From Planctomycetota bacterium (GTDB lineage Bacteria; Planctomycetota; Phycisphaerae; Phycisphaerales; SM1A02): a DNA stretch of 64,000 nucleotides. Shown piece after piece: positions 43,822 through 53,431 of the stretch; the first letter of the stretch is position 1, and each line of letters opens with the position of its first letter. The stretch covers positions 62,001 to 126,000 of the forward strand of contig JACZRS010000010.1 of NCBI GenBank assembly GCA_022574595.1. Reading direction: 5' to 3'. A program made the translations under genes and the position numbers. The notes under the pieces were generated by a model that saw only the letters and a program-made list of their open reading frames with translations, did not search any database and had not been told where the DNA came from.

Positions 43822-45526
43822 TCTTGCCGCCGACGATTGTCATTTGCACTTTTGTTTGTGGGATTTGCGATTCTTCAATACTTAAAATGTCATGAGACAA
43901 TACAACAATATCTGCTAACTTTCCGGGGGTTAGTGTTCCCTTGATATCTTCTTCAAAGGCTGCATAGGCTGTGTTGATTGTGTACGATCGTAGAGCTTCC
44001 ATGCGCGACATTCGTTGCTTTGGATAGAAAACCGAATCATCTTTGAGACGTCTTGAGACAGTTGCATAATAAGAAGCGATAGGGGAGACATCTTCAACGG
44101 GGGTATCTGTGCCGTTGGTTACGACTGCTCCTGATTGCATTAATTTCTGCCAAACATAAGCGCCTTCTTCTGCACGTTTGTGTCCAAGTCGCGCAATTAC
44201 CCATGGCGCATCGGAAGTGCAGTGTATTGCCTGCATTGAGGCAATTACGCCTAGCTCCGCAAAGCGTGGGATGTCCATGGCATTTAGATGTTGAGCATGT
44301 TCAATCCGCCAACGGCGATCGGTCTTTGAAGGGTTAGAGCTAAAAGCTGCTTGGAATATATTAAGTACTTCTCGATTTGCGCGATCTCCTATTGCGTGTA
44401 CGCAGAATTGAAGATCGTTCTCGAGCGCAATAAGAGCTGTTTCTGAAACACTTTCTATCGTGGCTGTTGCGAGACCGGTACTTTCTTTGCTATCCGTATA
44501 AGGCTCAAGTAACCAGGCCCCGCGTGAACCCAGCGCACCATCTATCGATCGCTTGATTCCACCAACTGTCAAATAGTTATTACCTATGCGCTTTATAGAA
44601 GAATAATCGTTAATGCGTGCCTTGAGCTTTTCGTTCGGTTCTCGGATCATTACCCACAATCTGAGATCAAGTACACCACTTTCCGCAAGCTGCTTGAAAA
44701 TATCTATTACATCAAAGGATGAACCTGCATCCTGAAACGAAGTAATACCCTTTGATAGACATTCCTTTGTTGCAAGTTCTATGGCGAGGCGAATTCGAGC
44801 TGTTTGTTGCGTAGGGGAAGTAGAGGAAGTCTGTGCGCGAGATATCAAACCCGAAGCTCGTTCACGAAAGATGCCAATTGGTTGACCACTATCATCGCGA
44901 AGTATCTCTCCGCCATCTGGATCAGTAGTTGATGCGCTAATCTCAGCAAGGTCCATAGCTTTTTTATTGGCAAAGCTCGCATGTCCGCTTGCGTGCGTAA
45001 GTGAAACAGGATTATCAGGTGAAATTGCACTTATTCCATGATGGGTTGGAAAACCTTCGAAATTATCCTCAGGCACCTTGTCCCATTTTTCTTGATGCCA
45101 ACCGCGACCGATGATCCATTCGCCTGGCTTAGAATTGCTTACGGCTTGGGCAACCATTGCAATAACTTCATCCCAATTGCGAACAGCCATCAGGTCGAGA
45201 TTCATCTTCGATTCGCCAAGCCCAACAAAATGGCCGTGCCCTTCGATAAACCCCGGTATTGCGAGCTTACCTTTAAGATCAATAACCCGAGTTGTCTCAC
45301 CAATATATTTTGCCAGCGATGCTCCAGTTCCCACATCAAGAATGCGATCTCCCGCAATAGCGATGGCTTGAACCTCACCAATATTCTCATCAACGGTAAC
45401 TACTCGGCCGTTTACAAGAATCAAATCCGCAGTTTGCCTGGCTGGCTTATCATCCGACTGACCGAGGCAAGGCAAAGTCATGGCCAGCACACACACAAGG
45501 CTAGATGTCAGCATCTGGATTTTCAT
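43802..45526 (-). CDS. Secreted amidohydrolase of the YtcJ type
   Basis: The 574-residue protein is read from ATG 45526, with AGGAG 7 bases upstream. A signal peptide (to about residue 23, ending LPCLGQS) is followed by the amidohydrolase-3 fold: LILVNGRVVTVDENIG, AIPGFIEGHGHFVGLG (metal HxH), GRGWHQEKW, the VHAIGDRAN motif, RIEHAQHL, and the C-terminal GTLTPGKLADIVVLSHD. YtcJ-type enzymes hydrolyse amide or related bonds, and the natural substrate is mostly unknown. It is co-transcribed with mltA downstream. Confidence 0.88.
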   Translation of the reverse strand: MKIQMLTSSLVCVLAMTLPCLGQSDDKPARQTADLILVNGRVVTVDENIGEVQAIAIAGDRILDVGTGASLAKYIGETTRVIDLKGKLAIPGFIEGHGHFVGLGESKMNLDLMAVRNWDEVIAMVAQAVSNSKPGEWIIGRGWHQEKWDKVPEDNFEGFPTHHGISAISPDNPVSLTHASGHASFANKKAMDLAEISASTTDPDGGEILRDDSGQPIGIFRERASGLISRAQTSSTSPTQQTARIRLAIELATKECLSKGITSFQDAGSSFDVIDIFKQLAESGVLDLRLWVMIREPNEKLKARINDYSSIKRIGNNYLTVGGIKRSIDGALGSRGAWLLEPYTDSKESTGLATATIESVSETALIALENDLQFCVHAIGDRANREVLNIFQAAFSSNPSKTDRRWRIEHAQHLNAMDIPRFAELGVIASMQAIHCTSDAPWVIARLGHKRAEEGAYVWQKLMQSGAVVTNGTDTPVEDVSPIASYYATVSRRLKDDSVFYPKQRMSRMEALRSYTINTAYAAFEEDIKGTLTPGKLADIVVLSHDILSIEESQIPQTKVQMTIVGGKIAYQAN

Positions 45527-45589
45527 CAATAACTCCTATGTTTAGTGTCAATAGTCTATCAGAATGGGCATAAATCAGCACATTGCATG

Positions 45590-45622
45590 TGCAATATCTA
45601 AGCTAGTGTCTGTGATATTGCA
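45590..45622. promoter_or_regulatory. Palindrome in the divergent gap before gatE
   Basis: TGCAATATC (45590-45598) and GATATTGCA (45614-45622) form perfect 9-bp arms around 15 bases, with GGTTTTT just after. A smaller palindrome GCACAT-TGC-ATGTGC overlaps the left arm. Because the gap holds the starts of two divergent genes, this is more likely an operator than a terminator. Confidence 0.4.
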
Positions 45623-45722
45623 AGGTTTTTCTCGATGTTACGGTTAACTGCTGTACGTGAGTTTATGTCACGAAATTAGCCCCTAGCACTATACAAACTG
45701 ACGGCTATTATTGGGGCTACTA

Positions 45723-47720
45723 ATGGATGCCCTACCACTAAAACCCTTCCAAGAGATGACCAGTGAGGACTATGCCGAAATCGGCCTCATGTGTGGGCTT
45801 GAGGTGCATCAGCAACTGCTGACGGATACTAAGCTATTTTGTCGCTGCCCAGCAGGTCACTACAGCTCTGACTATGACGCTGAGGTGCTTCGGCATATGA
45901 GGCCGACGCTTTCAGAAATGGGCGAATATGATGGTACCGCTTTGATGGAAAAGAAGACGCGGAAGAATATCACCTACCGCATCCATCACGCGACAGTTTG
46001 CACCTATGAATTTGACGATACGCCCCCGTTTCTGATCAACGATCAAGCGGTTGATATAGCGCTGGAGCTATCGCATCTACTGCGACTTAATCTTGTTAAC
46101 GAACTGCATATAGCACGCAAGCAATACCTAGACGGCTCTATCCCGACAGGTTTTCAGCGAACCACCATCCTCGGAGTTGACGGCTGGATTCCCTTTAAGG
46201 AACGCCGTATAGATATTCGCCAACTAGGCCTGGAAGAGGATTCATGCCGCGAAGTATCAGATCACGGGCATGAGCGAACTTACTTAACTGACCGTTTGGG
46301 TATGCCTTTAATTGAAGTGGTTACCGAACCAAATATGTTTACACCTCAAGAGACCGCCGAAGTTTGTGATCTAATTCGCAAGATTTGTCGCAGCACTCAA
46401 AAAGTCAGGCGTGGTTATGGCGCAACGCGCCAAGATGTAAATGTCAGCGTTCGAGGTGGCACGCGCATTGAGATAAAAGGTGTGCCACAAATCTGGCGTA
46501 TCCCACATTTAATATATAACGAAGCTAGTCGTCAAGTTGCGCTTTTGCGTATTAAGGATGTGTTAAACGCTAGAGGAATAACACATGAATCAATTAATAC
46601 TCCTGCTATGGATGTGACATCAATAGTTGCCAAGACAACTTGGGCACCGATCAAAACAGCTTTGGACTTAGGATTGAAGGTTCGATGTGTGTTGTTGTCA
46701 GGCTTTGCAGGGATTCTTAATACCACTACACAGGAACACACTACCTTCGCCAAGGAATTTTCTGACCGCGTTCGTGTGATTGCTTGCTTATCGCAATTAC
46801 CCAATATTGTGCACAGTGATGCTGCAGCCGAATCGCTTTGGCCGCAGGATTGGCTTAAGATTCGCAAGCGTATGAAGGCAACAGAAAACGATGCACTGAT
46901 ACTGGTTTGGGGTAATGATCAGGACCTTGATACAGCTTGCGAGGAGATTTTAATTCGCGCAAGAGAAGCAACCGTGGGCGTGCCAAGCGATACTCGTCAA
47001 CCACTAAAGGATGGCACAAACGGTTTTGAACGAGTTCTTCCGGGTGCGGATCGCATGTATCCTGACACTGATTTGCCTCCGATTGAAATTACCGCTGATC
47101 GTGTTGCAAGAACAAAAGCATTGATGCCGGAGTTTGTTTGGGAAACTGAAGCTCGCTTTAGAGAATGGGGAAATGGGGGAGGGATGGCTGAGGAGGATGT
47201 GCAGCGATTATGTATTTCACCTCGAGCAATTTTTATTACTCGCTGCATGATTGATTTAAAACTAAGCGGAAAACTATTGGGCACAATTTGTGGGCAGTGG
47301 ATGAGAGCGTTATCACGCAAGAATCTTGATACACGGCGCTTTACTGATGAGGCGCTGCTTGAAATATTTAGTGCATATATAGCAAAGCGGATGGCTCGTG
47401 AAGGAATACCTTGGCTAATTGAACGAATGCTAAGAATCCACGAGCCTGAGCATATTAAAGCCAGTGATGTTGCTTTATTACTTGATGAAATAGACATGAA
47501 GCCGGCAACTGATGAGCAATTAAGCGCACATCTTGATCGCGTTCTTTATCAGGTGCAGGAAGAGAACTTCCCAACCGCAGAAAAACGTGTTCGCTACATG
47601 ATGGGTGAACTGATGGAAGACCTTGTCGGGCGTGTAGATGGAATGCTATTATTAAAACTTGTTAATGATAGAGTCAGCCAATCAAAATCAGCTCCATCGC
47701 AGGAGCCAATGGAAACATGA
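45723..47720 (+). CDS. gatE: Archaeal-type glutamyl-tRNA(Gln) amidotransferase subunit E
   Basis: The 665-residue protein starts at ATG 45723; an in-frame TTG at 45711 is less likely. It aligns in order with archaeal GatE rather than GatB: IGLMCGLEVHQQLLTDTKLF with CRCP, RPTLSEMGEYD, FLINDQAVDIALELSHLL, RKQYLDGSIPTGFQRT, LEEDSCREV, DRLGMPLIEVVTEP and RQDVNVSVRGGTRIEIKGVP. The GAD insertion related to AspRS (about 285-420) has the VGVPSDTRQPLKDGTNGFER and RMYPDTDLPP segments, and the C-terminal tail domain follows. GatE is the kinase-like subunit that activates Glu-tRNA(Gln) for amidation. It is coupled to gatD by an ATGA overlap. Confidence 0.93.
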   Translation: MDALPLKPFQEMTSEDYAEIGLMCGLEVHQQLLTDTKLFCRCPAGHYSSDYDAEVLRHMRPTLSEMGEYDGTALMEKKTRKNITYRIHHATVCTYEFDDTPPFLINDQAVDIALELSHLLRLNLVNELHIARKQYLDGSIPTGFQRTTILGVDGWIPFKERRIDIRQLGLEEDSCREVSDHGHERTYLTDRLGMPLIEVVTEPNMFTPQETAEVCDLIRKICRSTQKVRRGYGATRQDVNVSVRGGTRIEIKGVPQIWRIPHLIYNEASRQVALLRIKDVLNARGITHESINTPAMDVTSIVAKTTWAPIKTALDLGLKVRCVLLSGFAGILNTTTQEHTTFAKEFSDRVRVIACLSQLPNIVHSDAAAESLWPQDWLKIRKRMKATENDALILVWGNDQDLDTACEEILIRAREATVGVPSDTRQPLKDGTNGFERVLPGADRMYPDTDLPPIEITADRVARTKALMPEFVWETEARFREWGNGGGMAEEDVQRLCISPRAIFITRCMIDLKLSGKLLGTICGQWMRALSRKNLDTRRFTDEALLEIFSAYIAKRMAREGIPWLIERMLRIHEPEHIKASDVALLLDEIDMKPATDEQLSAHLDRVLYQVQEENFPTAEKRVRYMMGELMEDLVGRVDGMLLLKLVNDRVSQSKSAPSQEPMET

Positions 47721-49114
47721 GTAATAACGCTGCAGAAAAAACTAACAATGGTTATCGTGGCCCCGGCTTGGCAGTTCTCGATAAGCATGGTGTTGGAGTG
47801 TGGAGTGATGTTGAGGTCAAGACCACAGGCGGGAAGTTCCGAGGTATTATTCTGCCGCGTTCAGAAACTTCTGATGATAAACATATCGTTTTGAAAATCT
47901 GTAGCGGATACAACATTGGTCTTGCAGCTGAAACCATAGAGCTAATGACCGAACATGGCAGCCGCAAAGCTAATTACCAGATAGCCGAACAGGAATTTCC
48001 AATAGAGCCGGGTAAGCCTAACGTCGTGCTGTTTGGGACAGGCGGAACTATTGCCAGCCGTTTGGATTACCGTAGTGGCGCAGTCATTCCTGCGTTCAGC
48101 CCGGGTGAGTTATATGGCTCGGTTCCGGAACTAGCTGATTATTGTAATTTGCGTACTGAAGAATTGTTTAGTGTATTTAGCGAAAATATGGGGCCTGAAC
48201 AATATGTCGAGTTAGCCAAGAATATTGCTCAAGCAATAGAATATGGTGCAGATGGAATTGTTGTTGGACACGGCACAGACACAATGCATCATACCGCTGC
48301 GATTCTCACCTTCATGGTGCAGAATCCACCAGTGCCAATCGTATTGGTCGGATCACAACGCTCCAGCGACCGCCCTAGTTCGGATGCTGCACTGAACCTT
48401 ATATGTGCCATAAAAACCGCAGCTGAAAGTGATATCGCGGAAGTCGTCGTATGCATGTTCGGCCCAACATCGGATCAATACTGTTTGATTCATAGGGGTA
48501 CGCGCGTTCGCAAAATGCATTCGAGTTACCGATCAACTTTCCGCACGCTTGGTGATGTTCCGCTGGCGATGATTGATCCAAAATCTATTACGATGTTTCG
48601 TGAGGAATATCGTAAGCGCGACCCTAAGCGCCAGATGATCATTAACACTAATTATTCTGATGAAGTGACATTGCTTTATTATTATCCGGGCATGAAACCG
48701 GACGTTTTAGAAGCGATGATCGAAACGGGGTATCGCGGAATTGTTATAGCTGGCACAGGGCTTGGGCATGTAAATAAACCAACTTATCGAGCACTTAAGC
48801 TGGCGCAAGAGCGCGGTGTGCATGTATATATGACAGTGCAAACGCTTTGGGGGTTTGCGGGAATGTATGTATATGAAACCGGCCGCGAGATGATGAAGCT
48901 TGGCGTGGTTCCGCTTGCTAATATGCTGCCGGAGGTTGCGTTTATGAAGTTGTCATGGGCGCTTGGTCAATCAGATGATCTCGAAGAAGTGAAGAGCATT
49001 ATGCTGAAAACTATTGGCGATGAAATAACACTGCGCGAGCCATATAACGGCTATTTGCTGTATCAAGGTGCGGTGCCGGAAGTTCAGGAATTTCTAAAGA
49101 GTATTAAGCGGTAA
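47717..49114 (+). CDS. gatD: Archaeal-type glutamyl-tRNA(Gln) amidotransferase subunit D
   Basis: The 465-residue protein has a small beta-barrel N-terminal domain (about 15-85; GVWSDVEVKTTGGKFRGIIL) and then an L-asparaginase-like amidase domain. Active-site residues known from archaeal GatD are present: Thr111 in GTGGTIAS, Thr187-Asp188 in GHGTDTMHHTA and Lys266 in RVRKMHSS. DYRSGAVIPAFSPGEL follows the first motif, as in GatD. Plain asparaginases lack the N-terminal domain, and the gatE partner settles the assignment. GatD supplies ammonia from glutamine for Gln-tRNA(Gln) formation. Start ATG 47717 overlaps the gatE stop. Confidence 0.93.
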   Translation: MSNNAAEKTNNGYRGPGLAVLDKHGVGVWSDVEVKTTGGKFRGIILPRSETSDDKHIVLKICSGYNIGLAAETIELMTEHGSRKANYQIAEQEFPIEPGKPNVVLFGTGGTIASRLDYRSGAVIPAFSPGELYGSVPELADYCNLRTEELFSVFSENMGPEQYVELAKNIAQAIEYGADGIVVGHGTDTMHHTAAILTFMVQNPPVPIVLVGSQRSSDRPSSDAALNLICAIKTAAESDIAEVVVCMFGPTSDQYCLIHRGTRVRKMHSSYRSTFRTLGDVPLAMIDPKSITMFREEYRKRDPKRQMIINTNYSDEVTLLYYYPGMKPDVLEAMIETGYRGIVIAGTGLGHVNKPTYRALKLAQERGVHVYMTVQTLWGFAGMYVYETGREMMKLGVVPLANMLPEVAFMKLSWALGQSDDLEEVKSIMLKTIGDEITLREPYNGYLLYQGAVPEVQEFLKSIKR

Positions 49115-49128
49115 TTATGAGGATTAAG

Positions 49129-50559
49129 ATGCAGAGTCACACACAACGTTCATTTATTAGTTTGTTAGCTTTAGGCGTTTTATTTGTAGTAGCTCAAGGT
49201 TGTGCTAGTCAATCTTTAGCGGATCAATATCGCGTTATATCTTACCGCATTATTGAATCTACGCTTGAGGAAAACGATGGCTATCAAAAGATGCAGGAGC
49301 TTTGTGATGGGATCGGACATCGCTTAAGTGGTTCTTCGCAACTTACGCAGGCAATCAATTGGGCAGCCGATGCCATGCGCGCTGATGGTCAGGATAATGT
49401 GCGCATAGAGCCGGTGATGGTTCCGCATTGGGTGCGTGGCAATGAATCCTTGTTAATGACTAAACCACGCGTTGCACCAGTTGTAATGCTCGGTTTGGGT
49501 AGATCTGTCGGAACGCCAGAAGAAGGCATAACTGCTGAAGTAGTTGTAGTTAGCGATGAAAAAGAATTGGAAGAATTAGGCAATGGGGCTAAGGGGAAGA
49601 TTGTTCTTTTTAATAACCCAATGCCTGCTTATGACCCACAACGTGGTGCGGGTTATGGAACAACTGTGCGTTTTCGATCTAGAGGTGCAACTCTTGCTGC
49701 TGCTCAAGGTGCAGTTGCGTGTTTGGTGCGATCAGTAACAGCTCATAGTTTGCGCTCACCACATACCGGTGCCATGAATTATGGGGATGCAAAAGTTAAA
49801 ATTCCAGCCGCGGCGATTTCAACTGAAGATGCTGCGATGCTTGCGCGCTTGCAAAGCCGAGGCGTACCCATTGAAGTAACACTTAAAATGCAGGCTAAAA
49901 CCCTCGAAGATGCACAATCAGGAAACGTAATCGGAGAAATTCGCGGCTCAGAAAGACCCGAAGAAATTATTGTAATCGGCGGACATATTGATTCGTGGGA
50001 TGTGGGCCAGGGCGCACATGATGATGGAACCGGTTGTGTAATGGCGATGGAAGCTATAAACGTTTTGAGAAAGTTAAATCTAAGACCACGCCGCACTATT
50101 CGAGTTGTGCTTTGGACCAATGAAGAGAACGGTTTAGCAGGCGCAAAGCAATACGCTGCGGACCATAAAGCGGAACTTAGAAATCATGTTGCAGCGATCG
50201 AATCAGATTCAGGTGGTTACAAACCACTTGGTTATTCCTTTGAATGTTCTGATGAAGCGAAGTTAAAAATAGCCGAGAAACAATTACGCGATATTGCAAA
50301 GTTACTAAAGCCAATGGGTGCTGGTCGAATCACTGTTGGAGGTTCCGGCGCAGATGTAGGACCAATGCGTGATGCTGGTGTCGTGTTAATGGGACATCGA
50401 GTTGAGGGTAAGATATACTTTGACTATCACCACACTCACGCTGATACACTTGATAAAGTTGATCCGCAAGAGTTTTCACAGAATATTGCAGTAATGGCGA
50501 CCATGGCGTATATCCTTGCGGATATGCCCAATCGTTTGGGTGAAGAAACATCTAAATAA
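49129..50559 (+). CDS. M28-family aminopeptidase lipoprotein with PA domain
   Basis: The 476-residue protein is read from ATG 49129, with GAGG 6 bases upstream; ATG 49117 is in frame but less well placed. The signal ends in a lipobox-like VVAQGCAS. A PA-type insertion (about 130-250) lies inside the M28 zinc peptidase fold. The metal and catalytic blocks are GGHIDSWDVGQGAHDDGTG, TNEENGLAGAK, ESDSGG and DYHHTHADTLDKVDP. It resembles plasma glutamate carboxypeptidase-type enzymes. It lies 14 bases after gatD, and its stop overlaps the rph start (TAATG). Confidence 0.9.
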   Translation: MQSHTQRSFISLLALGVLFVVAQGCASQSLADQYRVISYRIIESTLEENDGYQKMQELCDGIGHRLSGSSQLTQAINWAADAMRADGQDNVRIEPVMVPHWVRGNESLLMTKPRVAPVVMLGLGRSVGTPEEGITAEVVVVSDEKELEELGNGAKGKIVLFNNPMPAYDPQRGAGYGTTVRFRSRGATLAAAQGAVACLVRSVTAHSLRSPHTGAMNYGDAKVKIPAAAISTEDAAMLARLQSRGVPIEVTLKMQAKTLEDAQSGNVIGEIRGSERPEEIIVIGGHIDSWDVGQGAHDDGTGCVMAMEAINVLRKLNLRPRRTIRVVLWTNEENGLAGAKQYAADHKAELRNHVAAIESDSGGYKPLGYSFECSDEAKLKIAEKQLRDIAKLLKPMGAGRITVGGSGADVGPMRDAGVVLMGHRVEGKIYFDYHHTHADTLDKVDPQEFSQNIAVMATMAYILADMPNRLGEETSK

Positions 50560-51278
50560 TGTCTAATACCACACAACAAGAAACAATTCGGCCAACAACT
50601 ATCGAGCCTTATCCGACAGGTGCGGCTGGTAGCATTCTTATTACAGCAGGCAAAACCAAGGTGCTTTGCACGGCGAGTATTGCGGATGATGTGCCCGGTT
50701 GGCTTATAGATAAAGAAACCGGCAAGGCAACTCAAGGGTGGGTGACTGCGGAATATTCGATGCTGCCAGGCTCAACCCCACAGCGAAAAAAACGCGGGCC
50801 TGACAGTCGGGGGACTGAGATACAAAGGTTAATCGGCCGATCTTTGCGCGCAGCAGTTGATCTAAATAAAATGCCCGGTTTATCCATAACCTGTGATTGC
50901 GATGTTCTAGTAGCAGATGGCGGCACACGAACCGCATCAATCACCGGCGCATTTGTCGCATTATCACAAGCTTTACAAACAGATAAAGCCAAGGCACTAA
51001 TTTCAAGCGACCCCATCATCGGCCCAATTGCAGGCATAAGCGTAGGAATAATCGATGGCAAACCCCGACTTGACCTTGATTACATACTAGATGTCGCAGC
51101 CGAAGTTGATATGAACGTTGCAATGAACCATCTGGGCGAATTCGTGGAAGTCCAAGCAACCGGCGAAAAGGGAACAATCAGCCGCGAGCAGTTTGATGTA
51201 CTATTAGATCTAGCAACCAGTGGCATTAAGGAATTGATGGCATTGCAGCGGATGGCGCTGGAAGGAATTAGTAAGTAG
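50559..51278 (+). CDS. rph: RNase PH
   Basis: The 239-residue phosphorolytic 3'-5' exoribonuclease trims tRNA 3' ends. Family markers include RPTTIEPYPTGAAGSILITA, GWVTAEYSMLPGSTPQR, RGTEIQRLIGRSLRAAVDL with the phosphate-binding arginine, VLVADGGTRTASITGA and DLDYILDVAAEVDMNVAM with catalytic aspartates. It is the last gene of the gatE-gatD-M28-rph run, so two of its genes act on tRNA. Confidence 0.95.
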   Translation: MSNTTQQETIRPTTIEPYPTGAAGSILITAGKTKVLCTASIADDVPGWLIDKETGKATQGWVTAEYSMLPGSTPQRKKRGPDSRGTEIQRLIGRSLRAAVDLNKMPGLSITCDCDVLVADGGTRTASITGAFVALSQALQTDKAKALISSDPIIGPIAGISVGIIDGKPRLDLDYILDVAAEVDMNVAMNHLGEFVEVQATGEKGTISREQFDVLLDLATSGIKELMALQRMALEGISK

Positions 51279-51282
51279 GCAT

Positions 51283-51310
51283 CAGGAGTCAGGAGTCAGG
51301 ATTCAGGGGG
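51283..51310. repeat. Short tandem heptamer repeat
   Basis: CAGGAGT occurs at 51283-51289 and 51290-51296, then as CAGGATT at 51297-51303 and CAGGGGG at 51304-51310, just after the rph stop. The remaining gap to 51580 contains no gene or clear terminator. Confidence 0.6.
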
Positions 51311-51580
51311 GAAAGAGGGGGATCCCGTTTAGCGGGTGAAGCGCAGCGTCCCAAGAACGTCTCAAATTACTGCGCCCGCCCGATAAAACCCTTGCTGTCT
51401 GGTTCCTTTTTACGCAGCAATGTCACATCCAAATTGTGGTTATTGGGTTATTAAGCCCAAGCGTTGGTTTGCAAGTTTTAGGACATTAATGCGGCATAAC
51501 GATCTGTTCAGCAACATTACCAACCTGCCGATACCGATCCTTATATAGATATAAATTCGTGGTTAAAGGGGCGAGAATAG

Positions 51581-53425
51581 ATGAAGCCAGCGGATATTAT
51601 GAATAAGCCGTGGTGGCCAAGCAGTAAATTGCTGCGCGGTGAGTCTGTAATTGCAACTATCGGACTTGCACTTGCTGCGATTCTTTTAGCAGTGATGGGT
51701 GGTACTGCTTATTGGACTCTTAAAGTTCACCGCAGCACGCTGGAAGATAATCGTACAGAGCAAATCGAATCGGTCGGTTCTGTATTAGCGGAAACCATCG
51801 CTAGTTTAATGTCGGCAAATGAGCTTTCAGTAGCCCGCAAGTTACTAGCAGATTCAGCGCGAAGCTTTGACCTTGAACGATGTCGCGTTCTTCTTGCAGA
51901 TGGGCAAGTAGTAGCGAACGCAGATGCTTCGAGGGTTACAACAAGCGTACTGCCTGATAGTTGGGAAGGCAGTGAAGTCGCAGAGTCTCAGGTGCAAACT
52001 GATGATGGGTTTTTAAGTTTAAGCTATCCGCTTGTAATTTCCGGCAGAGGCAACGCACGGCTGGAAATAGCAGCCAGCATTAAAAGCGAATTATCACATT
52101 TTGCGGATGCACAGGCGGGAGTAGGGATTATTGGTGCGGTAGCTCTTATTGCCTTGCTGTTCGTCTATCGCCACATGAGATCACGCTTTGGCACCTTGGG
52201 CATGATTCGTGAAGCACTTCTTACATATATGGCTGAAGATGCAGATCCCTCAACGCTGGTGATTAAAGGTACAAAACGTGCAGAAGCGGAGGCTTGGAAT
52301 GCATTTGTCCAGGAAAATGCGCGTCTTAAAAAGCAAGTGCTTAGCCGGCATATAGAGGAGTTTATACAATCTCCGGCTAAGGAAGACAGCAAGCTTGATA
52401 TAGCGGTTGATGAGATGTGGCACGGATTAATACTTGTAGATAATCAGTGCAAGATCACTTACGTCAATGGTGCCGCAGCTGCGTACTTAAGCAAGCCAAT
52501 AAAGGAAATTCTGGGATATTCGTTTGCAGAAATCGCAGGCGATCCCAAGCTGGGGCAAGCACTTAATGAAGTAATATCCACGAGCGGCGGGAATCGCGTA
52601 GCTGTTGAACTTGATACACGAGATGATGGAGCCGGTGCAGTCTTGCGCTTTACCATGAGACCGCTAAGGCGTGGCGACAAAGGGGCTGCGGTTATTATTA
52701 TTGAAGATGTAACGCAGCAGCGCGTGGCAGATGAATCTCGAAGCGCATTTGTAACTCAAGTTACACATGAATTGCGAGCCCCGTTAACCAACATACGCCT
52801 TTGCGCTGAAACTGTTATTGATGATAATGAATCTGATCCACAAACACGCGAGCAATGTCTTAATGTGATAAACCAGGAGGCTATGCGTTTGGAGCGTGTG
52901 GTAAACGATATGTTATCTGTTGCGGAAATTGAAGCAGGTAGTATTGAGCTTAAACGCGATGAAGTGAAGATCGAAGCACTATTTGAAGAAATGAAAATAG
53001 ACTATGCAGCACAAGCGGATGCCAAAAACACTTCAATGGAGTTCAACCTTCCGCCCAAGTTGCCAAGTCTTCAAGGCGACCGAGAAAAATTAGCGTTAGC
53101 CCTACACAATCTACTAAGCAATGCCATCAAATATACAACAGATGGTGGTGCCATCACAATTAATGTGGATGTAGAGGACAACAAGATAGTAATGGATTTT
53201 ATCGACAACGGCATTGGTATAAGCGATGAGGATCTCAAGCGGATATTTGAGCGTTTCAGCCGAGCTAAGGATCCACGTGTAGCTAAGATCACAGGCTCGG
53301 GTCTGGGGCTTTCATTGGCGCGAGAAATTATCCGCCTACATGGTGGGGATATCAAAGTGCAATCGCAATTAGATAAGGGAAGCACATTCAGTGTTTCCCT
53401 ACCGGTGCAATCAAAGGCAGCTTAA
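51581..53425 (+). CDS. Membrane sensor histidine kinase with PAS domain
   Basis: The 614-residue kinase has one membrane helix near residues 25-48 and a second near 180-200. Between them is a periplasmic sensor of about 130 residues. A PAS domain (about 285-385; DNQCKITYVNGAAAAYLSKP) is followed by HisKA with the phosphorylated histidine in THELRAPLTN (His396) and an HATPase domain with NLLSNAIKYT, DNGIGISDED and GSGLGLSLA. No response regulator is adjacent. The STAS protein and pilus operon follow after 6 bases, suggesting control of pilus functions or signalling by a PilS-like sensor. Confidence 0.9.
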   Translation: MKPADIMNKPWWPSSKLLRGESVIATIGLALAAILLAVMGGTAYWTLKVHRSTLEDNRTEQIESVGSVLAETIASLMSANELSVARKLLADSARSFDLERCRVLLADGQVVANADASRVTTSVLPDSWEGSEVAESQVQTDDGFLSLSYPLVISGRGNARLEIAASIKSELSHFADAQAGVGIIGAVALIALLFVYRHMRSRFGTLGMIREALLTYMAEDADPSTLVIKGTKRAEAEAWNAFVQENARLKKQVLSRHIEEFIQSPAKEDSKLDIAVDEMWHGLILVDNQCKITYVNGAAAAYLSKPIKEILGYSFAEIAGDPKLGQALNEVISTSGGNRVAVELDTRDDGAGAVLRFTMRPLRRGDKGAAVIIIEDVTQQRVADESRSAFVTQVTHELRAPLTNIRLCAETVIDDNESDPQTREQCLNVINQEAMRLERVVNDMLSVAEIEAGSIELKRDEVKIEALFEEMKIDYAAQADAKNTSMEFNLPPKLPSLQGDREKLALALHNLLSNAIKYTTDGGAITINVDVEDNKIVMDFIDNGIGISDEDLKRIFERFSRAKDPRVAKITGSGLGLSLAREIIRLHGGDIKVQSQLDKGSTFSVSLPVQSKAA

Positions 53426-53431
53426 CATTTC

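Noticed and set aside
47717-49114. Ordinary L-asparaginase reading of gatD
   Set aside because: The N-terminal barrel domain and the coupled gatE gene make GatD the far better explanation.
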